A DNA stretch of 6,048 nt from Micavibrio aeruginosavorus. GTDB taxonomy: Bacteria; Pseudomonadota; Alphaproteobacteria; Micavibrionales; Micavibrionaceae. Both the position numbers and the translations under genes were made by a program. The stretch lies in assembly GCA_003241285.1 (NCBI GenBank), contig QFOT01000131.1, positions 1 to 6,048 on the forward strand, given 5' to 3'. The notes beneath the pieces were generated by a model. The model did not search any database, was not told the DNA's origin, and worked only from the letters and a program-made list of their open reading frames with translations. Shown in pieces: positions 1-6,048 of this stretch (positions are counted from its first letter, which is position 1; each line of letters starts with the position of its first letter).

Positions 1-376
1 CTATATTAAGAAAATCATCTTCCGTTTGCAGCAAAATACCGGCAAATTTCTGCCCGTCGATCATCCCGTCATTGGGCCACTTATGAGTATAAAAATGATC
101 ATTTTTAAGTAACGGCATGACAGTATTTGCTAAAGCCACTGAAACCACGAATGAATAGTGACCGATAGTTTTGAGATCTATATGACGTATCAGTATAGAG
201 CAGAAAAGATTGCCGGATAATCCGGTCCAGACATTTCCATGCCGACCTTTCCCGTTTGTTTGTTCATAGGCCTGGATAACCAGGCCTTCATCTGCACCGC
301 TCTCACCGCGTTTGCGCAAAACATCCATCGTACTGGGGAGAGTATCGAAAACCTCAATCTGCCAGTGGACAGCCAT
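1..376 (-). CDS. birA: Biotin--[acetyl-CoA-carboxylase] ligase, N-terminal 125 residues (3' end cut by window edge)
   Basis: This enzyme joins biotin to ATP to make biotinyl-5'-AMP, then transfers biotin to a lysine of carrier proteins such as the BCCP subunit of acetyl-CoA carboxylase. It acts in the cytoplasm. I translated the minus strand from the ATG at 376-374; it stays open to base 1. Visible motifs are the early PSTMDV segment (residues 14-19), the biotinyl-AMP loop GKGRHGNVW (42-50, the family's GRGRxGR region), KWPND (99-103) and QKFAGILLQ (109-117), whose Lys110 matches the conserved lysine after KWPND. The catalytic domain begins almost at residue 1, so there is no N-terminal helix-turn-helix: this is a class I, non-repressor ligase. 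The start overlaps the nuoN stop by one base (TAATG), and no Shine-Dalgarno-like purine run lies upstream, which suggests translation by coupling from nuoN. The missing part should hold the rest of the catalytic domain and the small C-terminal domain. Confidence 0.93.
   Translation of the reverse strand, partial: MAVHWQIEVFDTLPSTMDVLRKRGESGADEGLVIQAYEQTNGKGRHGNVWTGLSGNLFCSILIRHIDLKTIGHYSFVVSVALANTVMPLLKNDHFYTHKWPNDGMIDGQKFAGILLQTEDDFLNI
268..287 (-). repeat. Perfect inverted repeat (8-bp arms, 4-base loop) inside birA
   Basis: AGGCCTGG (268-275) is the exact reverse complement of CCAGGCCT (280-287), separated by ATAA on the plus strand. In the transcript this is a GC-rich 8-bp hairpin beginning 89 bases after the A of the birA start codon, within codons for EGLVIQAY (residues 30-37). 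No run of U follows in either direction, so it is not an intrinsic terminator. It may be a chance result of coding, and any role is unknown. Confidence 0.5.
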
Positions 377-1827
377 TATTCAAAAAGTGACTGCGCAGCC
401 TGTGTCGAGAACGTCAAAAGCTCATTTGGCGCCAGGATAAACAAAACTGTCAACAGAACCGAAACAAAGATTACGGCACTGCGACTGGCATATATATTCG
501 CATCGAATTTTTCTTCGGATTTATCGAAGAACATCACCTTAATAATACGAAGGTAATAATATGCGCCAATGACAGAAGCTAATACACCGATCACTGAAAC
601 AACATAATATCCTTCGGCTACCGCCGCTTGAAAGACAAATAACTTACTGAAGAAACCAGCGAGCGGCGGGATACCGCTCATCGAAAACATAAGCGCTGCC
701 AATGAATAAGCCATAGCCGGAGATGATTTCGAAAGTCCTGCAAGGTCAGAAATATTTTCAACCGCCTGCCCGTTTTTGCGCATATTCATAACGATACCAA
801 ATGTGCCGGCCGTCATGATCATGTACAGCGTCAGGTAAATGATAACGCTGGCGATGCCTTCCGGTGTTCCCGCAAGAAGACCGATCAAAGCAAAGCCCAT
901 ATTACCGATCGAGCTGTAAGCCAGAAGGCGTTTGATATTTTCCTGCACCAGACCCGCCAGAGAGCCGAGCAAGACGGACGCCAAAGATACAAAAATGATA
1001 ATCTGCGACCATTGCGGCATTGCGGCGGCAAATGGACCGGTCAACAGCCGGATCAATAAACCCATCGCTGCGATTTTGGTCACAATGGCAAAAAGGGCTG
1101 TGACAGGCGTCGGTGCACCCTGATAAACATCAGGCGCCCACATATGAAACGGAACGGCAGAAATCTTGAAACAAAGACCGGCTAGGATAAACACCATACC
1201 AACAATCACGCCGGGCGCCATGTTGACGCTGTTTTGCTCTATCGTGCCAGCAATCAGTTTGAAATCGAGGCTTCCTGTATAGCCATAAATCAAAGAAGAG
1301 CCGAACAGCAGCAAACCGGACGACAACGCACCGAGGACGAAATATTTAATTCCTGCTTCGGATGATTTCAGATCGTCGCGCTTTATGGCGGCAAGCACAT
1401 ATAGGCACAAAGAAGACAATTCGAGAGAGACATAAAGAGACAGAAGATTATTCGCCGATACCATCAGCATCATGCCTATACCCGATAGCAAAATCAGGAT
1501 CGAATATTCAAAGCGGTAAAGCTTGTTATCGTGAAGTGAACCGGCAGATAGAACAAGCGAGGCGATCAAGCCAAGCGCAATAATAAATTTCAGGACATAA
1601 GAAAAACGATCGACAATTACCATGTCGTTTAGAAGCAAGACTTGGTCTGACGAACCAGTCGCGATTAAAACACCACCGACAACGAAGACAGCCACAGTCA
1701 GCCACAAAACTTTAATCGTCGAGCTGTTTCCTCTGAAAACACCAAATACAAGTAAAAGGAGCGCCGAAACGGAGAGAAAAAGTTCCGGCAGCAAGGATTG
1801 GAATACGATATGAAGTCCGCTTGTCAT
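376..1827 (-). CDS. nuoN: NADH-quinone oxidoreductase subunit N (antiporter-like proton channel)
   Basis: NuoN is a membrane-arm subunit of complex I, one of three antiporter-like subunits thought to carry protons across the inner membrane; it lies nearest the NuoA/H/J/K end. The 483-residue product is full length and hydrophobic throughout, consistent with about 14 membrane helices. Key charged residues can be matched to E. coli positions: Glu136 in YVSLELSSL (E133), Lys221 in LCFKISAVPFHMW (K217), Lys251 in IVTKIAAMG (K247) and Lys395 in GFFSKLFVF (K395). The signature VPFHMWAPDVYQGAPTPVTA covers residues 225-244. The ATG at 1827 overlaps the nuoM stop by one base (TAATG), and a GAGGG site nine bases upstream supports this start. 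The stop is TAA at 378-376, overlapping the birA start. I see no frameshift, truncation or missing key residue. NuoL and NuoM are paralogues, but the VYQGAPTPV and FKISAVPFH patterns and the gene order identify NuoN. Confidence 0.97.
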   Translation of the reverse strand: MTSGLHIVFQSLLPELFLSVSALLLLVFGVFRGNSSTIKVLWLTVAVFVVGGVLIATGSSDQVLLLNDMVIVDRFSYVLKFIIALGLIASLVLSAGSLHDNKLYRFEYSILILLSGIGMMLMVSANNLLSLYVSLELSSLCLYVLAAIKRDDLKSSEAGIKYFVLGALSSGLLLFGSSLIYGYTGSLDFKLIAGTIEQNSVNMAPGVIVGMVFILAGLCFKISAVPFHMWAPDVYQGAPTPVTALFAIVTKIAAMGLLIRLLTGPFAAAMPQWSQIIIFVSLASVLLGSLAGLVQENIKRLLAYSSIGNMGFALIGLLAGTPEGIASVIIYLTLYMIMTAGTFGIVMNMRKNGQAVENISDLAGLSKSSPAMAYSLAALMFSMSGIPPLAGFFSKLFVFQAAVAEGYYVVSVIGVLASVIGAYYYLRIIKVMFFDKSEEKFDANIYASRSAVIFVSVLLTVLFILAPNELLTFSTQAAQSLFE

Positions 1828-3377
1828 TATTGTTCACCCTCGCCGTTATTGGATGGCGTCGCTTCCGGCATTGGCGGTGTTGCTGCCGTTGTTGTCGTTA
1901 ATTTTGCATTATATTGCGCGATCAGTTTTTCAACCGATGGGCCTGTACGATCCAGCACATAAGAAGGCGCAACGCCGAGCCAAAGAACGATTATGATCAA
2001 TGGCACAAAATAGAAAAACTCGCGCTTATTCAAATCATTCATGCCTGCGGCTTCAGGATTGGTTTGCGGACCGAAAGCGATTTTGCGGTAAAGCAGCAAC
2101 ATATAGGCCGCGCCTAAAACAACACCCGTCGCCGCCAAAGTTGCCGCGATCGTATTCGCTTTGAATGTCCCTAAGAGAACAAGGAATTCACCGACGAAAC
2201 CGGACGTTCCCGGAAGGCCAACAGACCCCATTGTCAGGATCATCAAGACGGTCGCATAAACCGGCATGTTCTTGGCAATGCCGCCGTATTTATCCATATC
2301 GCGCGTATGCAGGCGGTCATAGACAACACCTACGCAAAGGAAAAGTGCGGCAGAAACTATACCATGAGAAATCATCTGGAAGATCGCGCCGTCGATACCT
2401 TGCCGATTGAGCGTAAAAATACCAAGCGTCACGAAACCCATATGAGCAACGGATGAATAAGCGATGAGCTTTTTCATGTCTTTCTGAACGAGCGCGACCA
2501 GAGATGTATAGATAATCGCGATCACGCTCATGCCGAAAATCAGCGGGATAAAATATTGCGTGGCATCGGGCAGCATCGGCAGCGAAAACCGCAGGAAACC
2601 ATACCCCCCCATTTTCAACAAAACGCCTGCGAGGATAACCGAGCCCGCAGTCGGCGCTTCAACGTGCGCATCGGGAAGCCATGTATGCACCGGCCACATC
2701 GGCATTTTGACGGCGAAGCTGGCAAAGAAAGCAAGCCAAAGCCATTTTTGCATCGATGGTGAAAACGCTGTTTCCATCAATGTTGGAATATCTGTCGTCC
2801 CCGCTTTAATATACATGGCCAGCAAAGCGACCAGCATCAGAACAGAGCCCAACAATGTATAAAGGAAAAACTTGAAGGCGGCATAAACGCGACGCTGTCC
2901 GCCCCATACACCGATGATAATAAACATCGGGATCAGTACGGCTTCGAAAAATACGTAGAAAAGAATGGCGTCAAGCGATGAAAAAGTCCCGATCATCATC
3001 GTTTCAAGAACCAGGAAAGCGATCATATATTCTTTTGAACGTGTCTTGATCGAATTCCAGCTGGCCAGAATGCAAATCGGCGTCAGGAATGCCGACAGAA
3101 CGACAAAGAACAGGGAAATTCCGTCGACACCCATATGATAGGAAATACCGAGTGTCGGGAACCATTCGAATTTCTCGACGAATTGAAAATCCGCTGTACC
3201 CGGATCGAAATCCTTTAGCAGTAAAAGAGAGAAAATAAAAACAAGCGTTGAGGTAAAGAGCGCCGAATATTTCGCGTTCTTTGATACGGCTTCTTCCGGT
3301 CCACGCAGCATGGCAATCAGAAACGCGCCGAGAAGCGGCAGGAAAGTCAGGAGTGAGAGTAAAGGGAAATCGATCAT
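1827..3377 (-). CDS. nuoM: NADH-quinone oxidoreductase subunit M (antiporter-like proton channel)
   Basis: NuoM is the central antiporter-like subunit of the complex I membrane arm, between NuoN and NuoL. The 516-residue product has about 14 predicted membrane helices. Conserved charged residues are present with a constant offset from E. coli: Glu145 in FFEAVLIPMF (E. coli E144), Lys224 in FAVKMPMWPVHTW (K234), Lys255 in GVLLKMGGYG (K265), His312 in VAHMGF, His338 in MISHGIVSAALF, and Glu397 in GFVGEFLVL (E407). HTWLPDAHVEAPTAGSV at 231-247 is a family signature. The last 23 residues (from Thr494) are a low-complexity Thr/Pro/Ala then Gly/Glu-rich tail after the final membrane helix, longer than in E. 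coli. The ATG at 3377 overlaps the nuoL stop (TAATG), with AGGA ten bases upstream. Seven consecutive G residues of the coding strand encode MGG just after Lys255; the frame is intact there. Confidence 0.97.
   Translation of the reverse strand: MIDFPLLSLLTFLPLLGAFLIAMLRGPEEAVSKNAKYSALFTSTLVFIFSLLLLKDFDPGTADFQFVEKFEWFPTLGISYHMGVDGISLFFVVLSAFLTPICILASWNSIKTRSKEYMIAFLVLETMMIGTFSSLDAILFYVFFEAVLIPMFIIIGVWGGQRRVYAAFKFFLYTLLGSVLMLVALLAMYIKAGTTDIPTLMETAFSPSMQKWLWLAFFASFAVKMPMWPVHTWLPDAHVEAPTAGSVILAGVLLKMGGYGFLRFSLPMLPDATQYFIPLIFGMSVIAIIYTSLVALVQKDMKKLIAYSSVAHMGFVTLGIFTLNRQGIDGAIFQMISHGIVSAALFLCVGVVYDRLHTRDMDKYGGIAKNMPVYATVLMILTMGSVGLPGTSGFVGEFLVLLGTFKANTIAATLAATGVVLGAAYMLLLYRKIAFGPQTNPEAAGMNDLNKREFFYFVPLIIIVLWLGVAPSYVLDRTGPSVEKLIAQYNAKLTTTTAATPPMPEATPSNNGEGEQ
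1837..1841 (-). promoter_or_regulatory. Ribosome binding site of nuoN (GAGGG)
   Basis: GAGGG lies nine bases before the nuoN ATG and is supplied by the Glu-Gly codons near the end of nuoM. It supports the start at 1827, which also overlaps the nuoM stop. Confidence 0.65.
2604..2610 (-). repeat. Homopolymer run of seven G (coding strand) in nuoM
   Basis: Seven C residues on the plus strand give seven G on the coding strand, made of the G of Met256 plus GGG GGG for Gly257-Gly258, just after the key Lys255. The reading frame through the run is intact. Such runs are prone to slippage and to sequencing error. Confidence 0.7.
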
Positions 3378-5314
3378 TAGTTAAAAATCCTGAATTTTAG
3401 CGCAAACCACGACACGAGAATAAACACCCCGATAATCATAACGAAAGCATACTGGAAAACATAACCGCTCTGGAATTTGCTGAGCAAGCCGCCGAATTTG
3501 CGGGAGGCTGCTGCTACTCCATTCGGACCGAATTGATCGATCGTATCCTGATCGCCGCGCTTCCAGAAGAAGTTACCAAGGACAAGCGAACCTTTGACAA
3601 ATACGAAATTATAAATCTCGTCGAAGAACCATTTGCGGTAGAATAAATTATGGATAGGCCTGAAAAGCGCAACCGTTTTCGCAGGAATCCCCGGCACGAA
3701 CAGATAGGCGATATAACCGAGGATGATACCAAGCGCGCCGATACCAAGCGGAAGGTATTTAACCCACGCCGCGACATGGTGGGCCTTTTCAACCGAGTTG
3801 TTTTGTTCAAGAACGAAAATGCTCTTGCCCCAGAATTCCGCCATATGGTGCCCCACAAAATTATCGTAGAACACATAGCCTGCGAAAAGCGCTCCGGCCG
3901 CCAGAACAAAAAGAGGCACCAGCATTACGGCCGGAGATTCATGCACATGATCCATCGTATGGTGGTCTGCACGCGGTTTGCCATGGAAGGTCATGATGAT
4001 CAAACGCCATGAATAGAAAGCCGTCAAAAGCGCAGCAATAATCCCGATCCAGTAGGCAAAATGACCGACAGTTGAATTTGACGCCCATGCCGCTTCCAAA
4101 ATCATATCCTTAGAATAATAACCGGCGAACGGAATTATACCTGCTAGAGCCAGCGAGCCGATCCACATTAATGTATAGGTCACTGGGATCATCTTCCAGA
4201 TACCACCCATTTTGCGCATATCCTGTTCATCGGACATTGCATGGATAACGGAACCCGCACCAAGGAAAAGCAAAGCTTTAAAGAAGGCGTGTGTCATCAA
4301 ATGAAACATTGCAGCTGGATAGGCGGAAACGCCGAGCGCGAAGAACATATAGCCGAGCTGTGACATCGTTGAATACGCGATCACGCGCTTGATATCGAAT
4401 TGCGTCATACCGATAGTGGCGGCGACGATTGCGGTCAAGGCACCAAGGAAGCAGACGACCATCAGCGCGTCAGGCGCATATTCAAAAACCGGAGAGAAAC
4501 GAGTGACAAGAAAAACACCGGCTGTAACCATGGTCGCTGCGTGGATCAAGGCCGACACAGGTGTCGGGCCTTCCATCGCGTCCGGCAACCAGGTGTGAAG
4601 ACCTAACTGCGCCGATTTTCCAACCGCGCCGACAAATAATAAAAGGCAAATCAATGTCAGGGCATGAACATTAAAACCAAAGAAATTAAACATCTCGCCC
4701 GTTTTAGCAGCAGCATTGTCGAAAATGCCGTCGAACTGGATAGTTCCGAAGACGACAAATGCCGCCATGATACCAAGCGTCAAACCTAAATCGCCGACGC
4801 GGTTAACGATAAAGGCTTTCATCGACGCGGCATTGGCGGATGGTTTTTTATACCAGAAACCGATCAGGAGGTATGACGCCAGACCGACCCCTTCCCAGCC
4901 GAAGAAAAGCTGGAGCAGATTATCGGAAGTGACCAGCATCAACATGGCAAAGGTAAAGAGCGACAAATAAGCCATAAAGCGCGGCTTATGCTCGTCATGG
5001 CTCATATAACCAACGGAATAAACATGAACGCAGGCCGATACGATATTAATAACGCACATCATGACAACGGCGAGTTGATCGATACGTAAGCTCCACGATA
5101 CTTTGAAATCACCAGAGGAAATCCACGTCATCAGCTCGACCGTGCGCGGCGCATGGTGAAGCGCGACATCGTTGAATAAAATAACAGACATTACCGCCGC
5201 CAGAATAACCCCGGCGCAGGTAATAATCTGGGATGGCAAATCGCCAAGTTTCCTGCCGAACAAGCCGACAATGATAAAAGCGATTAGAGATGGAAAGACT
5301 GCAAAATATTCCAT
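3377..5314 (-). CDS. nuoL: NADH-quinone oxidoreductase subunit L (distal antiporter-like proton channel)
   Basis: NuoL is the most distal antiporter-like subunit of complex I and has a long lateral amphipathic helix running along the membrane arm. The 645-residue product (E. coli form about 613) has the proton-antiporter N-terminal and core domains. Key residues matched to E. coli: Glu141 in FFGWEGVGLASYLL (E144), Asp175 in NRVGDLGL (D178), Lys233 in GKSAQLGLHTWLPDAMEGP (K229), His258 in IHAATMVTAG (H254), Lys346 in THAFFKALLFL (K342), and Lys402-Asp403 in GYYSKDMIL (K399/D400). A His-rich loop, FHGK...HVHESP at about 443-461, is usual in this family. The C-terminal part (about 546-645) with FYRKWFFDEIYNFVFVKG and a last membrane helix is the expected lateral-helix region and anchor. 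The ATG at 5314 follows the nuoK stop by three bases, with AAAGG seven bases upstream. The stop TAA overlaps the nuoM ATG. Nothing is truncated or missing. Confidence 0.98.
   Translation of the reverse strand: MEYFAVFPSLIAFIIVGLFGRKLGDLPSQIITCAGVILAAVMSVILFNDVALHHAPRTVELMTWISSGDFKVSWSLRIDQLAVVMMCVINIVSACVHVYSVGYMSHDEHKPRFMAYLSLFTFAMLMLVTSDNLLQLFFGWEGVGLASYLLIGFWYKKPSANAASMKAFIVNRVGDLGLTLGIMAAFVVFGTIQFDGIFDNAAAKTGEMFNFFGFNVHALTLICLLLFVGAVGKSAQLGLHTWLPDAMEGPTPVSALIHAATMVTAGVFLVTRFSPVFEYAPDALMVVCFLGALTAIVAATIGMTQFDIKRVIAYSTMSQLGYMFFALGVSAYPAAMFHLMTHAFFKALLFLGAGSVIHAMSDEQDMRKMGGIWKMIPVTYTLMWIGSLALAGIIPFAGYYSKDMILEAAWASNSTVGHFAYWIGIIAALLTAFYSWRLIIMTFHGKPRADHHTMDHVHESPAVMLVPLFVLAAGALFAGYVFYDNFVGHHMAEFWGKSIFVLEQNNSVEKAHHVAAWVKYLPLGIGALGIILGYIAYLFVPGIPAKTVALFRPIHNLFYRKWFFDEIYNFVFVKGSLVLGNFFWKRGDQDTIDQFGPNGVAAASRKFGGLLSKFQSGYVFQYAFVMIIGVFILVSWFALKFRIFN
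3388..3391 (-). promoter_or_regulatory. Weak ribosome binding site of nuoM (AGGA)
   Basis: AGGA lies ten bases before the nuoM ATG, inside the last codons of nuoL, and is followed by an AT-rich stretch. The match is short and the spacing a little long, so coupling through the TAATG overlap may supply part of the initiation. Confidence 0.5.
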
Positions 5315-5317
5315 GGA

Positions 5318-5626
5318 TTAACCTTTGAGCTCCGCAATATCTTCAACGGCAATCGTGCCCTTGTTACGGAAGAAGACGACAAGAATAGCTAGACCGATTG
5401 CGGCTTCGGCGGCGGCAACGGTCAGGACGAACATTGTAAATACTTGTCCTGCAAGATCATTCAGGAATGTCGAGAACGCGACAAAATTGATATTAACGGC
5501 AAGCAGCATCAATTCAATCGACATCAATATAACGATCACGTTCTTGCGATTCAGGAACATGCCAAACACGCCTATCGTAAACAGCAATCCCGCGAGAATA
5601 AGGTAATGGGTTAAACCGATGGTCAT
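5318..5626 (-). CDS. nuoK: NADH-quinone oxidoreductase subunit K
   Basis: NuoK is a small membrane subunit (MrpC/ND4L family) joining the quinone module to the antiporter-like subunits and forming part of the proton path. The 102-residue product has the usual length (about 100) and three membrane helices. Two buried glutamates essential in E. coli are present: Glu38 in LMSIELMLLAVN (E. coli E36) and Glu74 in VAAAEAAIGLA (E72). The cytoplasmic loop basic pair is Arg27-Lys28 (E. coli R25/R26), followed by Asn29. The ATG at 5626 overlaps the nuoJ stop by four bases (ATGA), and AGGAG seven bases upstream within the nuoJ 3' end gives a strong ribosome binding site, so this start is well supported. 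The stop is TAA at 5320-5318, three bases before nuoL. Confidence 0.98.
   Translation of the reverse strand: MTIGLTHYLILAGLLFTIGVFGMFLNRKNVIVILMSIELMLLAVNINFVAFSTFLNDLAGQVFTMFVLTVAAAEAAIGLAILVVFFRNKGTIAVEDIAELKG
5322..5326 (-). promoter_or_regulatory. Ribosome binding site of nuoL (AAAGG)
   Basis: AAAGG on the minus strand ends seven bases before the nuoL ATG at 5314 and lies in the last codons of nuoK (Leu-Lys-Gly). It supports the chosen nuoL start. Confidence 0.65.
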
Positions 5627-6048
5627 ACGTCAACTCCTGCGCCCACTTTTACTTGTTTGATTTCCATGGACTGTCCTTGCGTTCGCTCGACTTGATCACC
5701 TACGCGCTGGCGCAGAACATCCGCGCGGCGGCGGTGGGTCAAAACAATCGCCCCTATCATTGATACAAGGAGAATGAGGCCCGACACCTGAAAAGGAAAT
5801 ACGTAGTCAGTGTAAAGAATTTTACCCAAGGCTTCGGTATTGGAGTCCCCCTGCCCGGCAATTGCTGCGACATCTGTATTATTAATAGCTTCGGGCGCAA
5901 AATCCCAGGACGTATAGAGCGCGAATAATTCAACCAGCAAAATACCGCCGATAGCCAGGCCTAGCGGGATAAACTGCATCGCCCCTTTACGCAAATCGGC
6001 GAAACTGATATCGAGCATCATCACCACGAACATGAAAAGAACAGCTAC
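5623..6048 (-). CDS. nuoJ: NADH-quinone oxidoreductase subunit J, C-terminal part (5' end cut by window edge)
   Basis: NuoJ is a membrane subunit of complex I (ND6 family) next to NuoA, H and K; its third helix helps couple quinone chemistry to proton transfer. The reading frame is open to base 6048, giving 141 residues before the stop, against about 200 for the family. The first visible residues, VAVLFMFVVMMLDI, match the end of the conserved third membrane helix (usually preceded by YVGA), so the ATG at 6033 is an internal methionine, not the start. Then follow a fourth helix (FIPLGLAIGGILLVELFALY), a periplasmic loop of about 45 residues (DFAPEAIN to PFQVSG), a fifth helix (LILLVSMIGAIVL) and a basic cytoplasmic tail beginning HRRRADVLRQRV and ending VKVGAGVDV. 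A long C-terminal tail of this kind is, from memory, usual in alphaproteobacterial NuoJ. The TGA stop overlaps the nuoK ATG. Confidence 0.95.
   Translation of the reverse strand, partial: VAVLFMFVVMMLDISFADLRKGAMQFIPLGLAIGGILLVELFALYTSWDFAPEAINNTDVAAIAGQGDSNTEALGKILYTDYVFPFQVSGLILLVSMIGAIVLTHRRRADVLRQRVGDQVERTQGQSMEIKQVKVGAGVDV
5634..5638 (-). promoter_or_regulatory. Ribosome binding site of nuoK (AGGAG)
   Basis: The minus strand reads AGGAG seven bases before the nuoK ATG, within the last codons of nuoJ. It is the best Shine-Dalgarno match in the window and fixes the nuoK start at 5626. The overlapping ATGA would also allow re-initiation by ribosomes finishing nuoJ. Confidence 0.8.

Noticed and set aside
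213..225. Short inverted repeat CCGGA-TAA-TCCGG in birA
   Set aside because: Five-base arms with a three-base loop are expected often by chance and fall in ordinary coding sequence.
443..461. His-rich loop of NuoL considered as a metal-binding site (numbers are NuoL residues)
   Set aside because: The FHGK...HVHESP loop is, from family knowledge, common in NuoL proteins of this group and is not evidence of a new metal site.
239..556. Open frame of 105 codons on the plus strand across birA and nuoN
   Set aside because: It is antisense to two genes with clear family motifs, has no recognisable protein features and no supporting ribosome binding signal that I can see.
2530..2862. Open frame of 110 codons on the plus strand within nuoM
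   Set aside because: Antisense shadow of conserved NuoM coding sequence; its product resembles no family I know.
3514..3909. Open frame of 131 codons on the minus strand in another frame of nuoL
   Set aside because: It lies fully inside the intact nuoL gene; the Ser/Arg-rich product looks like an out-of-frame reading of membrane-protein codons.
3650..4012. Open frame of 120 codons on the plus strand within nuoL
   Set aside because: Antisense to the conserved C-terminal half of NuoL; the Arg/Lys/His-rich composition is typical of a shadow frame.
4552..4567. Inverted repeat CCGACAC-AG-GTGTCGG in nuoL
   Set aside because: The loop is only two bases and the sequence is explained by codons for the conserved TPVSA motif, so a biological hairpin is unlikely.
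3377..5314. Possibility that NuoL/M/N belong to an Mrp-type cation antiporter or a hydrogenase-linked complex
   Set aside because: The gene order J-K-L-M-N, NuoJ and NuoK identity and subunit lengths fit complex I; no Mrp or hydrogenase partner genes are present.
6031..6033. ATG that could be taken as the start of nuoJ
   Set aside because: The frame stays open upstream to the window edge and reads VAVLF before this methionine, which matches the conserved third helix of NuoJ. The true start lies beyond base 6048.

Overview
The window is a stretch of conserved energy-metabolism genes. All genes lie on the minus strand, so they are read from the right edge (6048) to the left edge (1). In transcription order they are: the C-terminal part of nuoJ (cut by the right edge), nuoK, nuoL, nuoM, nuoN, and the first 125 codons of a biotin-protein ligase gene, birA (cut by the left edge). 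The four complete genes are intact, full length, and keep the key charged residues known from complex I work.

Organism: the order nuoJ-K-L-M-N followed directly by birA is, from general knowledge, typical of Alphaproteobacteria, where a pantothenate kinase gene and an RNase J-like gene often come next (outside this window). The protein styles, such as the NuoJ C-terminal tail, the HVHESP loop of NuoL and the ~100-residue NuoK, agree with this. Base composition looks moderate (sampled lines run from about 40 to 65 percent G+C, roughly half overall by eye), which is low for many alphaproteobacteria. I cannot name a genus.

Layout: 5623-6048 nuoJ (partial); 5318-5626 nuoK; 3377-5314 nuoL; 1827-3377 nuoM; 376-1827 nuoN; 1-376 birA (partial). 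There is essentially no intergenic DNA. nuoJ/nuoK overlap by 4 bases (ATGA), nuoK/nuoL are 3 bases apart, and the next three junctions are all one-base TAATG overlaps. No promoter, terminator, RNA gene, mobile element, CRISPR array or stretch of non-coding DNA is visible, so the block looks like the distal part of one long transcript whose promoter lies beyond the right edge.

How they work together: NuoJ, K, L, M and N are membrane-arm subunits of respiratory complex I (NADH:quinone oxidoreductase). NuoL, M and N are the three antiporter-like proton-channel subunits; J and K link them to the quinone-binding module. BirA is not part of complex I. It attaches biotin to carboxylases such as acetyl-CoA carboxylase and appears to be carried along at the end of the transcript.

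I looked for an undescribed system and did not find one. The points most worth a second look are small: the repeated TAATG coupling, a birA start with no visible ribosome binding site, a hairpin early in birA, and a low-complexity NuoM tail whose codons hold the nuoN ribosome binding site.
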